Assembly: GCF_000621705.1 (NCBI RefSeq)
Contig: NZ_JHXO01000006.1
Coordinates: 372,001 to 436,000 of the forward strand
DNA: 64,000 nucleotides
Reading direction: 5' to 3'
Source of the DNA: Prolixibacter bellariivorans ATCC BAA-1284
GTDB lineage: Bacteria; Bacteroidota; Bacteroidia; Bacteroidales; Prolixibacteraceae
Of this stretch, positions 9,977-18,220 are shown one piece after another; position 1 is the first letter of the stretch, and each line of letters begins with the position of its first letter. Below the pieces are notes generated by a model. It was not told the DNA's origin. It ran no database searches and worked only from the letters and a program-made list of their open reading frames with translations. A program made the translations under genes and the position numbers.

Positions 9977-11164
9977 TTAGTAGATCATCTCTTCCCGGAA
10001 ATTTTCCACAATGGATGCAAACGAGTTAGCCACCGATTGGCCCAGACCACATTTGGCCGTTATTTGCATCGTTTCCGAAAGTTTGAGCAGTTTGTCAAGA
10101 TACTGTGCCGGTCGCTCTCCGCGTTTTACCGCCTTAATCCCGATAAGGAGTTGCTGACAACCCACACGGCAAGGCGTGCACTGTCCGCAGGATTCTTCGC
10201 GGAAAAATTCGAGGTAATTATCCAGCACATTGAACATGGATCGCGAACTATTGTAGATCATCATCGATCCTCCGGTAGGAAGGGAGATTCCCGTCAGTTT
10301 ACCCTGGTAGCCGATTGCGGTTTCCTGGAATTTTTTTCTTGGCACTAAAAATCCGGAAGCTCCACCCACCTGAACTGCCTTGGTATCGCCATCGCCAAAT
10401 TCGTTGACGAAATCCTGAAGGCTCATTCCTAACTCCAGCTCGTATATGCCTGGTTTGGGTGTATCGCCGGAAACAGAGAATAGCTTTGTTCCGCGAGAGA
10501 ACTGAACGCCCAGATCGTAGAATTTCTTGGCGCCGTATTTAAAGATGGTAAAGGTATGAGCGAGCGTCTCAACATTGTTGATAACGGTCGGCTTGTCCAT
10601 ATACCCTTTAATGGTCGGGTAGGGAGGCTTATTTCGTGGTTCGCCGCGATGTCCTTCCAACGATTCGAATAATGCAGTCTCTTCACCGCAAATATAGGCG
10701 CCACTTCCCATGAAGACTTCGACAGTAAAATCGAGTTTGATTTTTTTGCAATAGTATTCAAATTCGGAAATGGTTTTCTCCAGTGCCTCTTTGAGTGAAT
10801 GATATTCACCACGAAGATAAATGATACCTTTTTTGCTGCCGATGATGTTCGCGCAAACAGCCATTGCTGTCAGTACTTTATAGGGTACTCTGGAGAGAAT
10901 TTCCCGGTCTTTGAAGGTTCCCGGTTCTCCTTCATCGGCGTTGCAGATGACATATTTTTCAGCTGACTTGGCTTCAGCCGTAATTTTCCATTTTAAACCT
11001 GTGGGGAAACCTGCACCGCCACGTCCCTTCAATTCCGAACTAATCAGTTCATTGATGATGTCCTGTGGCGTGCGTTTAATGGTCTTGGTGAGGATATCCT
11101 CCCAGTCATTTTCATTCCGGAAAATGAAATCGGCTCGTTTCAACAGATGATATGATTCAGCCAT
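9977..11164 (-). CDS. NuoF/HydB-like NADH-binding flavoprotein, short form
   Basis: A 395-residue diaphorase subunit. It has the FMN/NADH loop GRGGAGFPTGLKW (about 48-60), the NADEGEPGTF motif, a SLBB-type region and the C-terminal [4Fe-4S] site ESCGQCTPCRVG. It lacks both the N-terminal thioredoxin-like [2Fe-2S] domain and the C-terminal two-cluster ferredoxin domain of the 597-residue paralogue at 14299-16092. It should oxidise NADH (or reduce NAD) and pass electrons to the HydA subunit 25 bases downstream. The missing ferredoxin domain suggests simpler electron transfer than in the bifurcating HydABC type; that is inference from domain content. Confidence 0.93.
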   Translation of the reverse strand: MAESYHLLKRADFIFRNENDWEDILTKTIKRTPQDIINELISSELKGRGGAGFPTGLKWKITAEAKSAEKYVICNADEGEPGTFKDREILSRVPYKVLTAMAVCANIIGSKKGIIYLRGEYHSLKEALEKTISEFEYYCKKIKLDFTVEVFMGSGAYICGEETALFESLEGHRGEPRNKPPYPTIKGYMDKPTVINNVETLAHTFTIFKYGAKKFYDLGVQFSRGTKLFSVSGDTPKPGIYELELGMSLQDFVNEFGDGDTKAVQVGGASGFLVPRKKFQETAIGYQGKLTGISLPTGGSMMIYNSSRSMFNVLDNYLEFFREESCGQCTPCRVGCQQLLIGIKAVKRGERPAQYLDKLLKLSETMQITAKCGLGQSVANSFASIVENFREEMIY

Positions 11165-11196
11165 TTGGATTGATTTTTTTGGTTTGGTTTGAAAAG

Positions 11197-11661
11197 TTAC
11201 TTCAGCATGTATTCCGACAGAATCTCACGGACTTTTTCCGGAGTCAGTTCGGTATACACTTCCTCGTTGATCAGCATGGCCGGTGCTTTATGGCAAAGTC
11301 CCAGGCAATTGGTTTCAACCAGGGAGAATCGGCCGTCAGGTGTCGTTTCACCTGTCGATATTTTGAGCATATCCTGAATGGCCAGGAGTACCTGGTTTTT
11401 CCCTTTCATCGAGCAGGAAATCGTTTTGCAAATCCTGATGACGAAACGGCCCATTTTCCGGTGTTCGAGGAAAGAATAAAAAGTGGCTGTTCCATAGACT
11501 TCCGCTGCCGGCAGGTCAAGTTCCCGCGCAATTTCAATCATGGAATGTTCCGAAAGGTAACGTTCCTGTTCTACAACTCCTTGAAGTACAGGTAGCAGAC
11601 TTTCGCGCCTGCGGCCATGTTTTACCGCCAGCTCTTTGATTAAGGATTGGATTGGATCCAT
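11197..11661 (-). CDS. NuoE/HydC-like [2Fe-2S] subunit
   Basis: A 154-residue protein of the 24-kDa Complex I subunit family: a helical N-terminal part (about 1-75) then a thioredoxin-like fold with one [2Fe-2S] cluster, ligands in CKTISC and CLGLC. It is first gene of the NuoE-NuoF-HydA operon, 32 bases before the NuoF-like gene. It relays single electrons between the flavin of its partner and the hydrogenase. Its paralogue in the neighbouring operon is at 11935-12465. Upstream, 11662-11872 is AT-rich non-coding sequence that must hold the promoter; TATAAATTCG is a weak -7 candidate. Confidence 0.93.
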   Translation of the reverse strand: MDPIQSLIKELAVKHGRRRESLLPVLQGVVEQERYLSEHSMIEIARELDLPAAEVYGTATFYSFLEHRKMGRFVIRICKTISCSMKGKNQVLLAIQDMLKISTGETTPDGRFSLVETNCLGLCHKAPAMLINEEVYTELTPEKVREILSEYMLK

Positions 11662-11872
11662 AGTTTGATGATTTATAGTGAAGAAAAAATGATGTCTGCG
11701 TAATGGGCTCTCTCCTTTATCATCTACCTCCTTTTCGAATTTATATAGAATTCTGATGAAATACTATATGTGGAAAAGTCATATTTTAATGTGTACAGTG
11801 AAATAAGAGTTAAAATCAAATGTAATAGCCTTAAAATAGTTAAAAATTGAAGAAATATATAGCAAAAATCAT

Positions 11873-11902
11873 AAAAAAAAACGGGTCCAAATAGACCCGT
11901 TC
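11873..11902 (-). terminator. Intrinsic terminator of the large hydrogenase operon
   Basis: On the minus strand AACGGGTC and GACCCGTT pair around TATTTG-type loop sequence, followed by a run of eight T. It separates the two hydrogenase operons. Confidence 0.85.
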
Positions 11903-11934
11903 TGTTTGATATTCAGACGTTAACATATGTATAT

Positions 11935-12465
11935 TTACTCTTTTGAAGGATGCGTCGGGCAACCGGCTTTGTATTCCGAAATAATTTTCCGCACATCTGC
12001 CTGAGCAACACGTCCATACACTTTTTCGCCTACCATCAATACTGGTGCGAGTCCGCAAGCGCCGACACACCGCAGGCTGGAAAGCGAAAACAGCCCGTCA
12101 GGAGTAGTTTCTCCTTCATCGATGTTGAGTTGCCGTTTGATTTCGTTCAGGATATTTTCAGCACCCCGAACGTAACAAGCGGTCCCCATACAAAGCGAAA
12201 TGGGGTATTTGCCTTTCGGTTTCATGGTAAAGAACGAGTAGAACGTTACAACACCATACACCTTGGCTACTGAAATGTCCAGTTCTTTAGCGATCAGCTC
12301 CTGGATTTCTGCCGGCAGGTAACCAAACTGGCTTTGCACGGCGTGAAGGATGTTAATGAGTTCGCCTTCCTCGTAATTGAACCGGCGACATATTTTTTTG
12401 ACCAGTGCAATGGCATTTTCCGACAATTGCACTTTATGGTTTTTCAAATCTCTGGTTATTTCCAT
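11935..12465 (-). CDS. hydC: HydC/NuoE-like [2Fe-2S] subunit of the HydABC hydrogenase
   Basis: A 176-residue NuoE-family protein: N-terminal helical region (about 15-85), then a thioredoxin-like domain with [2Fe-2S] ligands in CMGTAC and CVGACG. It ends the large operon, seven bases after the HydA gene, as HydC does in several bifurcating hydrogenase loci. Its role is to carry electrons between the flavin in HydB and the hydrogenase. The N-terminus is longer than that of its paralogue at 11197-11661. A terminator follows about 35 bases after the stop. Confidence 0.93.
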   Translation of the reverse strand: MEITRDLKNHKVQLSENAIALVKKICRRFNYEEGELINILHAVQSQFGYLPAEIQELIAKELDISVAKVYGVVTFYSFFTMKPKGKYPISLCMGTACYVRGAENILNEIKRQLNIDEGETTPDGLFSLSSLRCVGACGLAPVLMVGEKVYGRVAQADVRKIISEYKAGCPTHPSKE

Positions 12466-12471
12466 GACAAA

Positions 12472-14271
12472 TTAGTTTTTATCATCAGTTTCAGAAGCAT
12501 TGCCGTCCTGTTCAAATACGGTAGAGCGGTCGAAATATTTGGTGTGCAATAAGTGATGTGCTTTATCACTCATCGGTTCACCAAGATATTCTTCGTATAA
12601 TTGGTAGATGAACGGATTCTCGTGCGATTTTCGAATCGGTTTTTTTCGGTCCTCCTGATAGATCGCCTGCTGGCGTTTTTTCAGAATTTCCGATTTTCCG
12701 TGATGGAAAGGCTGTCCTCCACCGCCGATACAACCGCCGGGACATGACATGATTTCGATGGCATGGTACTGGCTTCTTCCGGCAGCAATTTCTTCCAGCA
12801 GCTTGCGGGCATTTCCCAGTCCATGAGCGATGCCGATGTGCAAAGGCAATCCGGCAAAATCGATGGTGGCATGTCGCAGGCCTTCCATTCCGCGCAATTC
12901 CTCGAATTCCACTTTGGGAAGAGGTTTCTTGGTGTAGAGCTCATAAGCCGTACGTACAGCCGCTTCAATCACACCACCGGTTGTTCCGAAGATGACAGAG
13001 GCACCAGTTGACATACCCATTGGTTGGTCAAACTCCTCATCGGGAAGAGTATTGAAATCGATGTTGGCCAACTTAATCAGGTGTGAAAGCTCACGAGTGG
13101 TGAGCACAAAATCCACATCTGAATTACCATCCACTGCAAACTCGTCGCGGCCACGTTCATATTTCTTGGCCACACACGGCATTATGGAAACAACTACCAA
13201 TTTTTTCCGGTCGACATTCAGTTTCTCGGCAAAGTAGTTTTTTGCAACGGCGCCGAACATCTGTTGCGGTGATTTGGCTGTTGAAGGAACATCGAGCAAT
13301 GACGGGAAGTTGTGTTCGATAAATTTCACCCACGCTGGACAGCAGGATGTCAGGATCGGAAGCTTCACTGTTGAATCGCCGTTGAGGTGGCGGGTCAACC
13401 GGTCGAGCAACTCGGTTCCTTCTTCCATAATCGTAAGGTCGGCAGCAAAATCAGTGTCAAATACATAGTTGAAACCGAGACGGCGCAAAGCAGCGGCCAT
13501 TTTTCCGGTTACCAGTGTACCGGCCTCTTGTCCGAATTCTTCGCCTAGAGCAGCACGAACAGCGGGTGCTGTTTGAACAACGACAGTCTTGTCGGGATTG
13601 GACAAAGCGCGAATAACGGCACCGGTTTGGTCACGCTCGGTAAGTGCTCCAACGGGACAAACGGCTACACATTGTCCGCAGTATGTACAGGCTGAATCCT
13701 GTAAGTCTTGCTCAAAGGCCGGAGAAACAACCGAGTTGAATCCACGGTTAATAGCCGAAAGAACACCAACGGTTTGTACCTCGTTACACATGGTTTCGCA
13801 ACGGCGGCACATGATGCATTTGTCCATGTCGCGGATGATAGCCGGTGATTTGTCTTCGCGGTGCACCGACTTCTCTCCGGAAAAATGCAGCTCACGGATG
13901 CCCATTTTGATGGCCAGGCTTTGCAAGTCGCAGTTCCCCGATTTGGCGCAGGTGAGACATTCAGCCGGGTGATCGCTCAGAATCAGTTCGACAATGGTCC
14001 GGCGGGTATTGATAACGCGAATGGATGATGATTTGATCACCATTCCGTCGGTTGCCTCAGTTACACAGGAAGGAGCCAGATTTTTCCGGCCCTGTATTTC
14101 GACGAGACAAACACGACAGCCGCCGGGTTTATTTTCAATTTCCAGGTTGTCCAGTTTCATGTGGCAGAGGGTGGGAATTTCGACGCCCACTTTGGCTGCT
14201 GCCTCTAAAACAGTTGTTCCTTTAGGAACTTCAACGGTTTTATTATCGATGGTTAATGTTACCATTTTCAT
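12472..14271 (-). CDS. hydA: [FeFe] hydrogenase catalytic subunit HydA, canonical motifs
   Basis: A 599-residue HydA with [2Fe-2S] (Cys36, 52, 55, 69), His/Cys [4Fe-4S] (His101, Cys105, 108, 114), two ferredoxin-type [4Fe-4S] sites (Cys152-162 and 195-205), the H-cluster domain and a C-terminal small-subunit-like tail. L1 is TSCCPAW (Cys310 proton relay, Cys311 ligand), L2 MPCVAKKYE (Cys366) and L3 EIMSCPGGCIGGG (Cys510, 514), so all four H-cluster ligands are present. With HydB upstream and HydC downstream it should form a trimeric NAD-linked, possibly electron-bifurcating, hydrogenase working with NADH and ferredoxin. The start is the Met at 14271; a second Met two codons on is an alternative. 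Confidence 0.95.
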   Translation of the reverse strand: MKMVTLTIDNKTVEVPKGTTVLEAAAKVGVEIPTLCHMKLDNLEIENKPGGCRVCLVEIQGRKNLAPSCVTEATDGMVIKSSSIRVINTRRTIVELILSDHPAECLTCAKSGNCDLQSLAIKMGIRELHFSGEKSVHREDKSPAIIRDMDKCIMCRRCETMCNEVQTVGVLSAINRGFNSVVSPAFEQDLQDSACTYCGQCVAVCPVGALTERDQTGAVIRALSNPDKTVVVQTAPAVRAALGEEFGQEAGTLVTGKMAAALRRLGFNYVFDTDFAADLTIMEEGTELLDRLTRHLNGDSTVKLPILTSCCPAWVKFIEHNFPSLLDVPSTAKSPQQMFGAVAKNYFAEKLNVDRKKLVVVSIMPCVAKKYERGRDEFAVDGNSDVDFVLTTRELSHLIKLANIDFNTLPDEEFDQPMGMSTGASVIFGTTGGVIEAAVRTAYELYTKKPLPKVEFEELRGMEGLRHATIDFAGLPLHIGIAHGLGNARKLLEEIAAGRSQYHAIEIMSCPGGCIGGGGQPFHHGKSEILKKRQQAIYQEDRKKPIRKSHENPFIYQLYEEYLGEPMSDKAHHLLHTKYFDRSTVFEQDGNASETDDKN

Positions 14272-14298
14272 TTTTCAGATGATTTACGGATTGGTCAA

Positions 14299-16092
14299 TC
14301 AGGCCACCGAGATGGCTTCGAATTTACATTTCTCCATACAGGCACCACACTTGATGCACGTTTCCGGATCGATTTCATGCGGCTTCTTACGTTCGCCTTC
14401 GATGGCAGAAACAGGGCAAATGCGAGAGCAAAGTGTACAACCGGTGCATTTGTTCGGATCGATGACGTACTGCATCATGGCCTTACATTGACCGGCCGGG
14501 CAGCGTTTGTCTTCGACGTGTGCCAGGTATTCGTCCCAGAAGTTATCCATGGTTGATAAAATCGGGTTAGGAGAGGTTTGACCCAGTCCACACAGGGATG
14601 CATCCTTCACCACGTTGCTGAGGAGCTTCAATCGGTTCAGGTCCTCCTTCGTTCCATTTCCTTTGGAAATTTTGTCCAGAATTTCCCACAACCGTTTGTT
14701 TCCAATACGGCATGGATTACATTTTCCGCATGATTCGTCAAGTGTAAATTCGAGGTAGAATTTGGCGATGGAAACCATACAATCGTCTTCATCCATCACA
14801 ATCATACCACCGGAACCCATCATGGACCCTGCTTTAGTCAGACTTTCATAGTCAATCGGTGTATCGAGGAAGTTTTTGGTCAGGCAACCTCCGGAAGGAC
14901 CTCCGGTTTGTACAGCCTTGAACTCTTTTCCGTTTTTGATACCACCGCCGATGTCGTAAATTACCTCGCGGAGGGTGGTTCCCATCGGTACTTCAATCAA
15001 CCCTACATTGTTGATTTTTCCTGCTAAGGCGAAAACCTTGGTACCTTTTGATTTTTCGGTACCGATACTGCTAAACCATTTGGCTCCTTTATTAATAATA
15101 GGAGGGATGTTCGCATAGGTTTCCACATTGTTCACGTTGGTCGGTTTGCCGAGATATCCTTTTTCGGCCGGGAATGGTGGCTTGAAAGTTGGTTCGCCTC
15201 GTTTTCCTTCCATGGAGTGAATAAGAGCGGTTTCTTCACCGCAAACAAATGCACCTGCTCCGTACCGAAGTTCGATTTCGAAGTCAAAACCGGTATTCAG
15301 GATATTCTCGCCAAGCAGTCCGTAATTTCGAGCCTGATCCAAAGCGATCTTTAGTCGTTTGATAGCCAGCGGATATTCTGCACGAATGTAAACCAAACCT
15401 TTGTCGGCACCGATGCAATAACCACAAATGGCCATGGCTTCGATAACTGAGTGCGGGTCGCCTTCGAGAATGGAACGGTCCATAAATGCTCCCGGGTCGC
15501 CTTCGTCGGCGTTACAAACCACGTATTTCTGGTCTGCTTCACTTTTGCGGGTTAACTCCCATTTTGTCCCAGTAGGGAAACCTGCACCACCGCGTCCGCG
15601 TAGTTCTGCTTTTTTTATTTCTTTAATCACCTGTTCCGGAGTCATTTCGCCGAGGCATTTGGCCATAGCCGCATAACCTTCGCGGGCTACATATTCGTCG
15701 ATGTTTTCCGGATTGATAAAGCCACAGTTTCGAAGGGCGATTCGAACTTGCTTTTTATAGAAATCCATGTGCTTGGAATCGGGCACTTTTTTCCCGCTTT
15801 CGGGAGCCACGTAAAGTAAGTGTTCTACTTTTCGTCCTTTAATAACGTGCTCTTCGATAATTTCCCGGGCATCGGCAGCCTGTACCTGAACATAGAAAGT
15901 ATTGTCGGGTAATATTTTTACCACCGGGCCTTTTTCACAAAATCCGAAACAACCGGTGGATACGACCTGGATCTCTTTTTCAAGGCCTTTATCCGCGAGA
16001 AGCGAGACCAGCTCATCGTAAAGGTTGGCACCTTCGGATGAGCGGCAGCCTGTTCCGCCACATACCAGGATGTTCATTCTGTAATCTGTCAT
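14299..16092 (-). CDS. hydB: HydB, NADH-binding flavoprotein with ferredoxin domains
   Basis: A 597-residue NuoF-type subunit with three parts. An N-terminal thioredoxin-like [2Fe-2S] domain has ligands at Cys11, 16, 48 and 52. The central FMN/NADH domain carries GRGGAGFPTGTKW (about 166-178) and NADEGDPGAF, and its [4Fe-4S] site is ESCGKCNPCRIG. A C-terminal pair of [4Fe-4S] ferredoxin motifs (CTGCTLCSRICP and CIKCGACMEKCK) ends the protein. This is the layout of HydB in electron-bifurcating HydABC hydrogenases, where NADH and reduced ferredoxin are used together to make H2. The gene lies 27 bases before hydA. Cofactor preference, NAD or NADP, cannot be read by eye. Confidence 0.95.
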   Translation of the reverse strand: MTDYRMNILVCGGTGCRSSEGANLYDELVSLLADKGLEKEIQVVSTGCFGFCEKGPVVKILPDNTFYVQVQAADAREIIEEHVIKGRKVEHLLYVAPESGKKVPDSKHMDFYKKQVRIALRNCGFINPENIDEYVAREGYAAMAKCLGEMTPEQVIKEIKKAELRGRGGAGFPTGTKWELTRKSEADQKYVVCNADEGDPGAFMDRSILEGDPHSVIEAMAICGYCIGADKGLVYIRAEYPLAIKRLKIALDQARNYGLLGENILNTGFDFEIELRYGAGAFVCGEETALIHSMEGKRGEPTFKPPFPAEKGYLGKPTNVNNVETYANIPPIINKGAKWFSSIGTEKSKGTKVFALAGKINNVGLIEVPMGTTLREVIYDIGGGIKNGKEFKAVQTGGPSGGCLTKNFLDTPIDYESLTKAGSMMGSGGMIVMDEDDCMVSIAKFYLEFTLDESCGKCNPCRIGNKRLWEILDKISKGNGTKEDLNRLKLLSNVVKDASLCGLGQTSPNPILSTMDNFWDEYLAHVEDKRCPAGQCKAMMQYVIDPNKCTGCTLCSRICPVSAIEGERKKPHEIDPETCIKCGACMEKCKFEAISVA

Positions 16093-16122
16093 AACAAGGT
16101 TTTTGGAAAAGCGATTAAACGT

Positions 16123-16512
16123 TTAAATTGATTGATGATTAACTGGAATAATGCCGTCGATCAGCTCTTGATTGACGACATATTTGTCGATAATTTCCCG
16201 GGCGCGTTCTTCTTTCACATCGCCAAACACCATGGGTTCTTTCCCGGGAAGGGTAACTTCCACTGTTGGTTCGGCATAGCAATAGCCCATACATCCGGTT
16301 TGCGTAACGACAGCATCTACTCCCCGTTGATCGAGTTGCTCAATCAGTACACGCATGGTTTCGCGGGCGCCGGAAGCGATACCGCAGGTTGCCATAGCTA
16401 CCTTGATGCGCACCAGGTCTTCTGATTTGTCGCTGTTTTCGCGAAGCTTCATCCGGGTTTGCACCTCTTCACGTAACTTACGCAGCTCTTCTAACGATTT
16501 GATTTTGCTCAT
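16123..16512 (-). CDS. Thioredoxin-like [2Fe-2S] ferredoxin of the hydrogenase operon
   Basis: A 129-residue protein with a charged N-terminal helix (about 3-35) and a thioredoxin-like [2Fe-2S] domain; ligands are in ATCGIASGA and GCMGYC. Homologous small proteins commonly stand next to HydB-type genes. It resembles the N-terminal domain of HydB and may serve as an extra electron relay or as a link between the enzyme and the upstream ATPase/sensor proteins. It sits 30 bases before hydB and 7 bases after the ATPase gene, so co-transcription is almost certain. The exact function is not established. Confidence 0.88.
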   Translation of the reverse strand: MSKIKSLEELRKLREEVQTRMKLRENSDKSEDLVRIKVAMATCGIASGARETMRVLIEQLDQRGVDAVVTQTGCMGYCYAEPTVEVTLPGKEPMVFGDVKEERAREIIDKYVVNQELIDGIIPVNHQSI

Positions 16513-16519
16513 AATTGAT

Positions 16520-17071
16520 CTATTGGTTATGATCCTGAATGGTTTTCAGGTTTTCTCTAATATGATTGATTAAGAATTCTCTTACTTCGTTATTGGTTAT
16601 CGGAACATCTTCCAGTATCTGTTTTACTTCGTCCGTATCGATGTTAAATTCTCCTCTGTCGGTGAGGTAATTAAACTTGAATCGGATATTCGGATAGGAG
16701 GCAAATAACTGAACCAGTGTTTCAGCGATATCGCCTAATGGTTGCCGATCGATATGGTTATTTATCAGCACGGCCTCCACCCGGCAACCGTTTCCCACCG
16801 AAGAGCTGAGGACCAGTTTCCCGCCGGTTTGTTCTGCATTTTGTTTCAGGAGCGGAAGTCCGAGTCCTACTTTTCGCGTAGTGCGCGATGTGTAGAATGG
16901 ATCAAGTGCTTTCTCTATCTCTTCCGGTGTCATTCCTTTCCCGTTGTCACAGATGAGAATCCGGAACTCATTTTTTTGCGCATAGTCCTCAATGGTGATT
17001 TCGATTCGTGTGGATTCTGCACGAATCGAATTCTGGACGATATCGAGAATATGTAGCGAGAGCTCCTTCAT
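16520..17071 (-). CDS. Stand-alone histidine-kinase-like ATPase (HATPase_c)
   Basis: A 183-residue protein whose first 110 residues form a GHKL ATP-binding domain: the N box contains LDIVQNSIRAES, the G1 box CDNGKGM and the G2 region KVGLGLPLLK. There is no phospho-accepting His region, no sensor and no receiver, so it is not a complete sensor kinase. The C-terminal 70 residues are unlike known kinase parts. The gene overlaps the upstream PHP gene by four bases. Such ATPases recur in operons of HydABC-type hydrogenases together with DRTGG and PHP proteins; a regulatory role, perhaps phosphorylation of a partner, is inferred. Confidence 0.88.
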   Translation of the reverse strand: MKELSLHILDIVQNSIRAESTRIEITIEDYAQKNEFRILICDNGKGMTPEEIEKALDPFYTSRTTRKVGLGLPLLKQNAEQTGGKLVLSSSVGNGCRVEAVLINNHIDRQPLGDIAETLVQLFASYPNIRFKFNYLTDRGEFNIDTDEVKQILEDVPITNNEVREFLINHIRENLKTIQDHNQ

Positions 17072-17799
17072 TTTTGCTGGTTTTGATTGCTTTTCAAATA
17101 AGACTGAATGGCCTCAAATGAATTTTCCTCCAGTTCGAACGTTGTGGTGGCTCGTCCGATATCTTTCGGATAGTGTGCATCCGATGAACGGAGAAAATAC
17201 GTTCCACACAATTCCGGATGGTTTCTGCAAATTTCTGATTCCGACGTCCGATACGAAATTTCCAATGCGTCGTAATTCAGGTTTTCGGGAATGAATCCCA
17301 ACCGGTCGAGAATGCCGCTGTACGGGCGATCGATATGCGCAGGAATAAACAGGCCGTTTAGCTTATGAACAACTTCTTCAATTTCACTGATACCCGAACG
17401 AAGAGCGGAAATAAGCAAACGATCTTCCGTGTAAACGATTTGTTCTTTTTCGTCCACCACCACCTGGTCGCCGAAAATGACAACATCGTTTTCTTCATCC
17501 GGTAAACGGTCATCAAGAAATTTTTGGAAAGCATTAGTCGCCTCATCATTCCCGAAAAGGCAAAGACAATGAACTTCTTCTCGCGTATTTACTTCCGCTC
17601 CGGTTAACACAGTTATTCCCGCTTCCTGTCCCAGCTTTTTTATCAATCCGGCTTGCCTTGTTGAGTTGTGGTCGGCTACCGCGATGATGTCTATCTTCCT
17701 TTCCTTTGCTTCATGGATAATCCGGGCCGGACTCATGTCCAGACTTCCGCAAGGCGAAAGAAGAGAATGAATATGTAAATCGGCCCGGTAGGATTTCAT
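17068..17799 (-). CDS. PHP-domain metal-dependent phosphoesterase
   Basis: A 243-residue PHP protein. Metal-binding motifs are at the start (ADLHIHSLLSPCG), then ADHNS, a Glu in TGAEVN, HID in IPAHIDRP and SDAHY near the C-terminus, which is nearly the complete PHP ligand set. Relatives hydrolyse phosphate monoesters such as nucleoside bisphosphates or phospho-amino acids. Lying between a DRTGG gene and an ATPase gene in the hydrogenase operon, it might dephosphorylate a product or protein of that module; this is inference. It overlaps the next gene by four bases. Confidence 0.9.
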   Translation of the reverse strand: MKSYRADLHIHSLLSPCGSLDMSPARIIHEAKERKIDIIAVADHNSTRQAGLIKKLGQEAGITVLTGAEVNTREEVHCLCLFGNDEATNAFQKFLDDRLPDEENDVVIFGDQVVVDEKEQIVYTEDRLLISALRSGISEIEEVVHKLNGLFIPAHIDRPYSGILDRLGFIPENLNYDALEISYRTSESEICRNHPELCGTYFLRSSDAHYPKDIGRATTTFELEENSFEAIQSYLKSNQNQQK

Positions 17800-17802
17800 G
17801 GC

Positions 17803-18138
17803 TTAGGAGTTTATGAGTTGATACAATTTACCGGCAATTTCGAAAGTGCTCAGGTTGGTGCCGAGGACCGGGATATCTTCTTCGTTAGCTTTCTCCAGCA
17901 TATCTTCTTCCGGGCGGTTTCCATTGACCAGAATAACAGCAGCCAAATCCTTCAATGACGCAATGGCCATCACATTCAAGTGGGTTTGCAGGGTTATCCA
18001 GGCCATTCCTTCGCGGGCATTCCCCATGACGTCGCTCAACAGGTCGGAAACGTATCCATTGGTTACTTCCCGACTAAGTCCTTTCTCTCCACCAAAGATT
18101 TTTAGTTCGAGGGCTTGTTGTACATCTTTTACGTCCAT
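17803..18138 (-). CDS. DRTGG-domain protein
   Basis: A 111-residue protein made of one DRTGG domain, the ligand-binding-like fold also seen next to CBS domains and in phosphotransacetylase. The chosen start (MDVKDVQQAL, 18138) matches the length of relatives and of its paralogue at 20049-20393. The frame is open further upstream to 18237, but that would overlap the preceding gene and add residues foreign to the fold. It is three bases from the PHP gene. Proteins of this type are often encoded beside hydrogenase genes; ligand and function are unknown. Confidence 0.82.
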   Translation of the reverse strand: MDVKDVQQALELKIFGGEKGLSREVTNGYVSDLLSDVMGNAREGMAWITLQTHLNVMAIASLKDLAAVILVNGNRPEEDMLEKANEEDIPVLGTNLSTFEIAGKLYQLINS

Positions 18139-18220
18139 TCTATCCAGGTTATTTTTGGTTTGATTCTTTCTCTCCGCGGCCTCCTGCCGCATTAGTTCAT
18201 ATCTTACTCTGCAATAAAAA

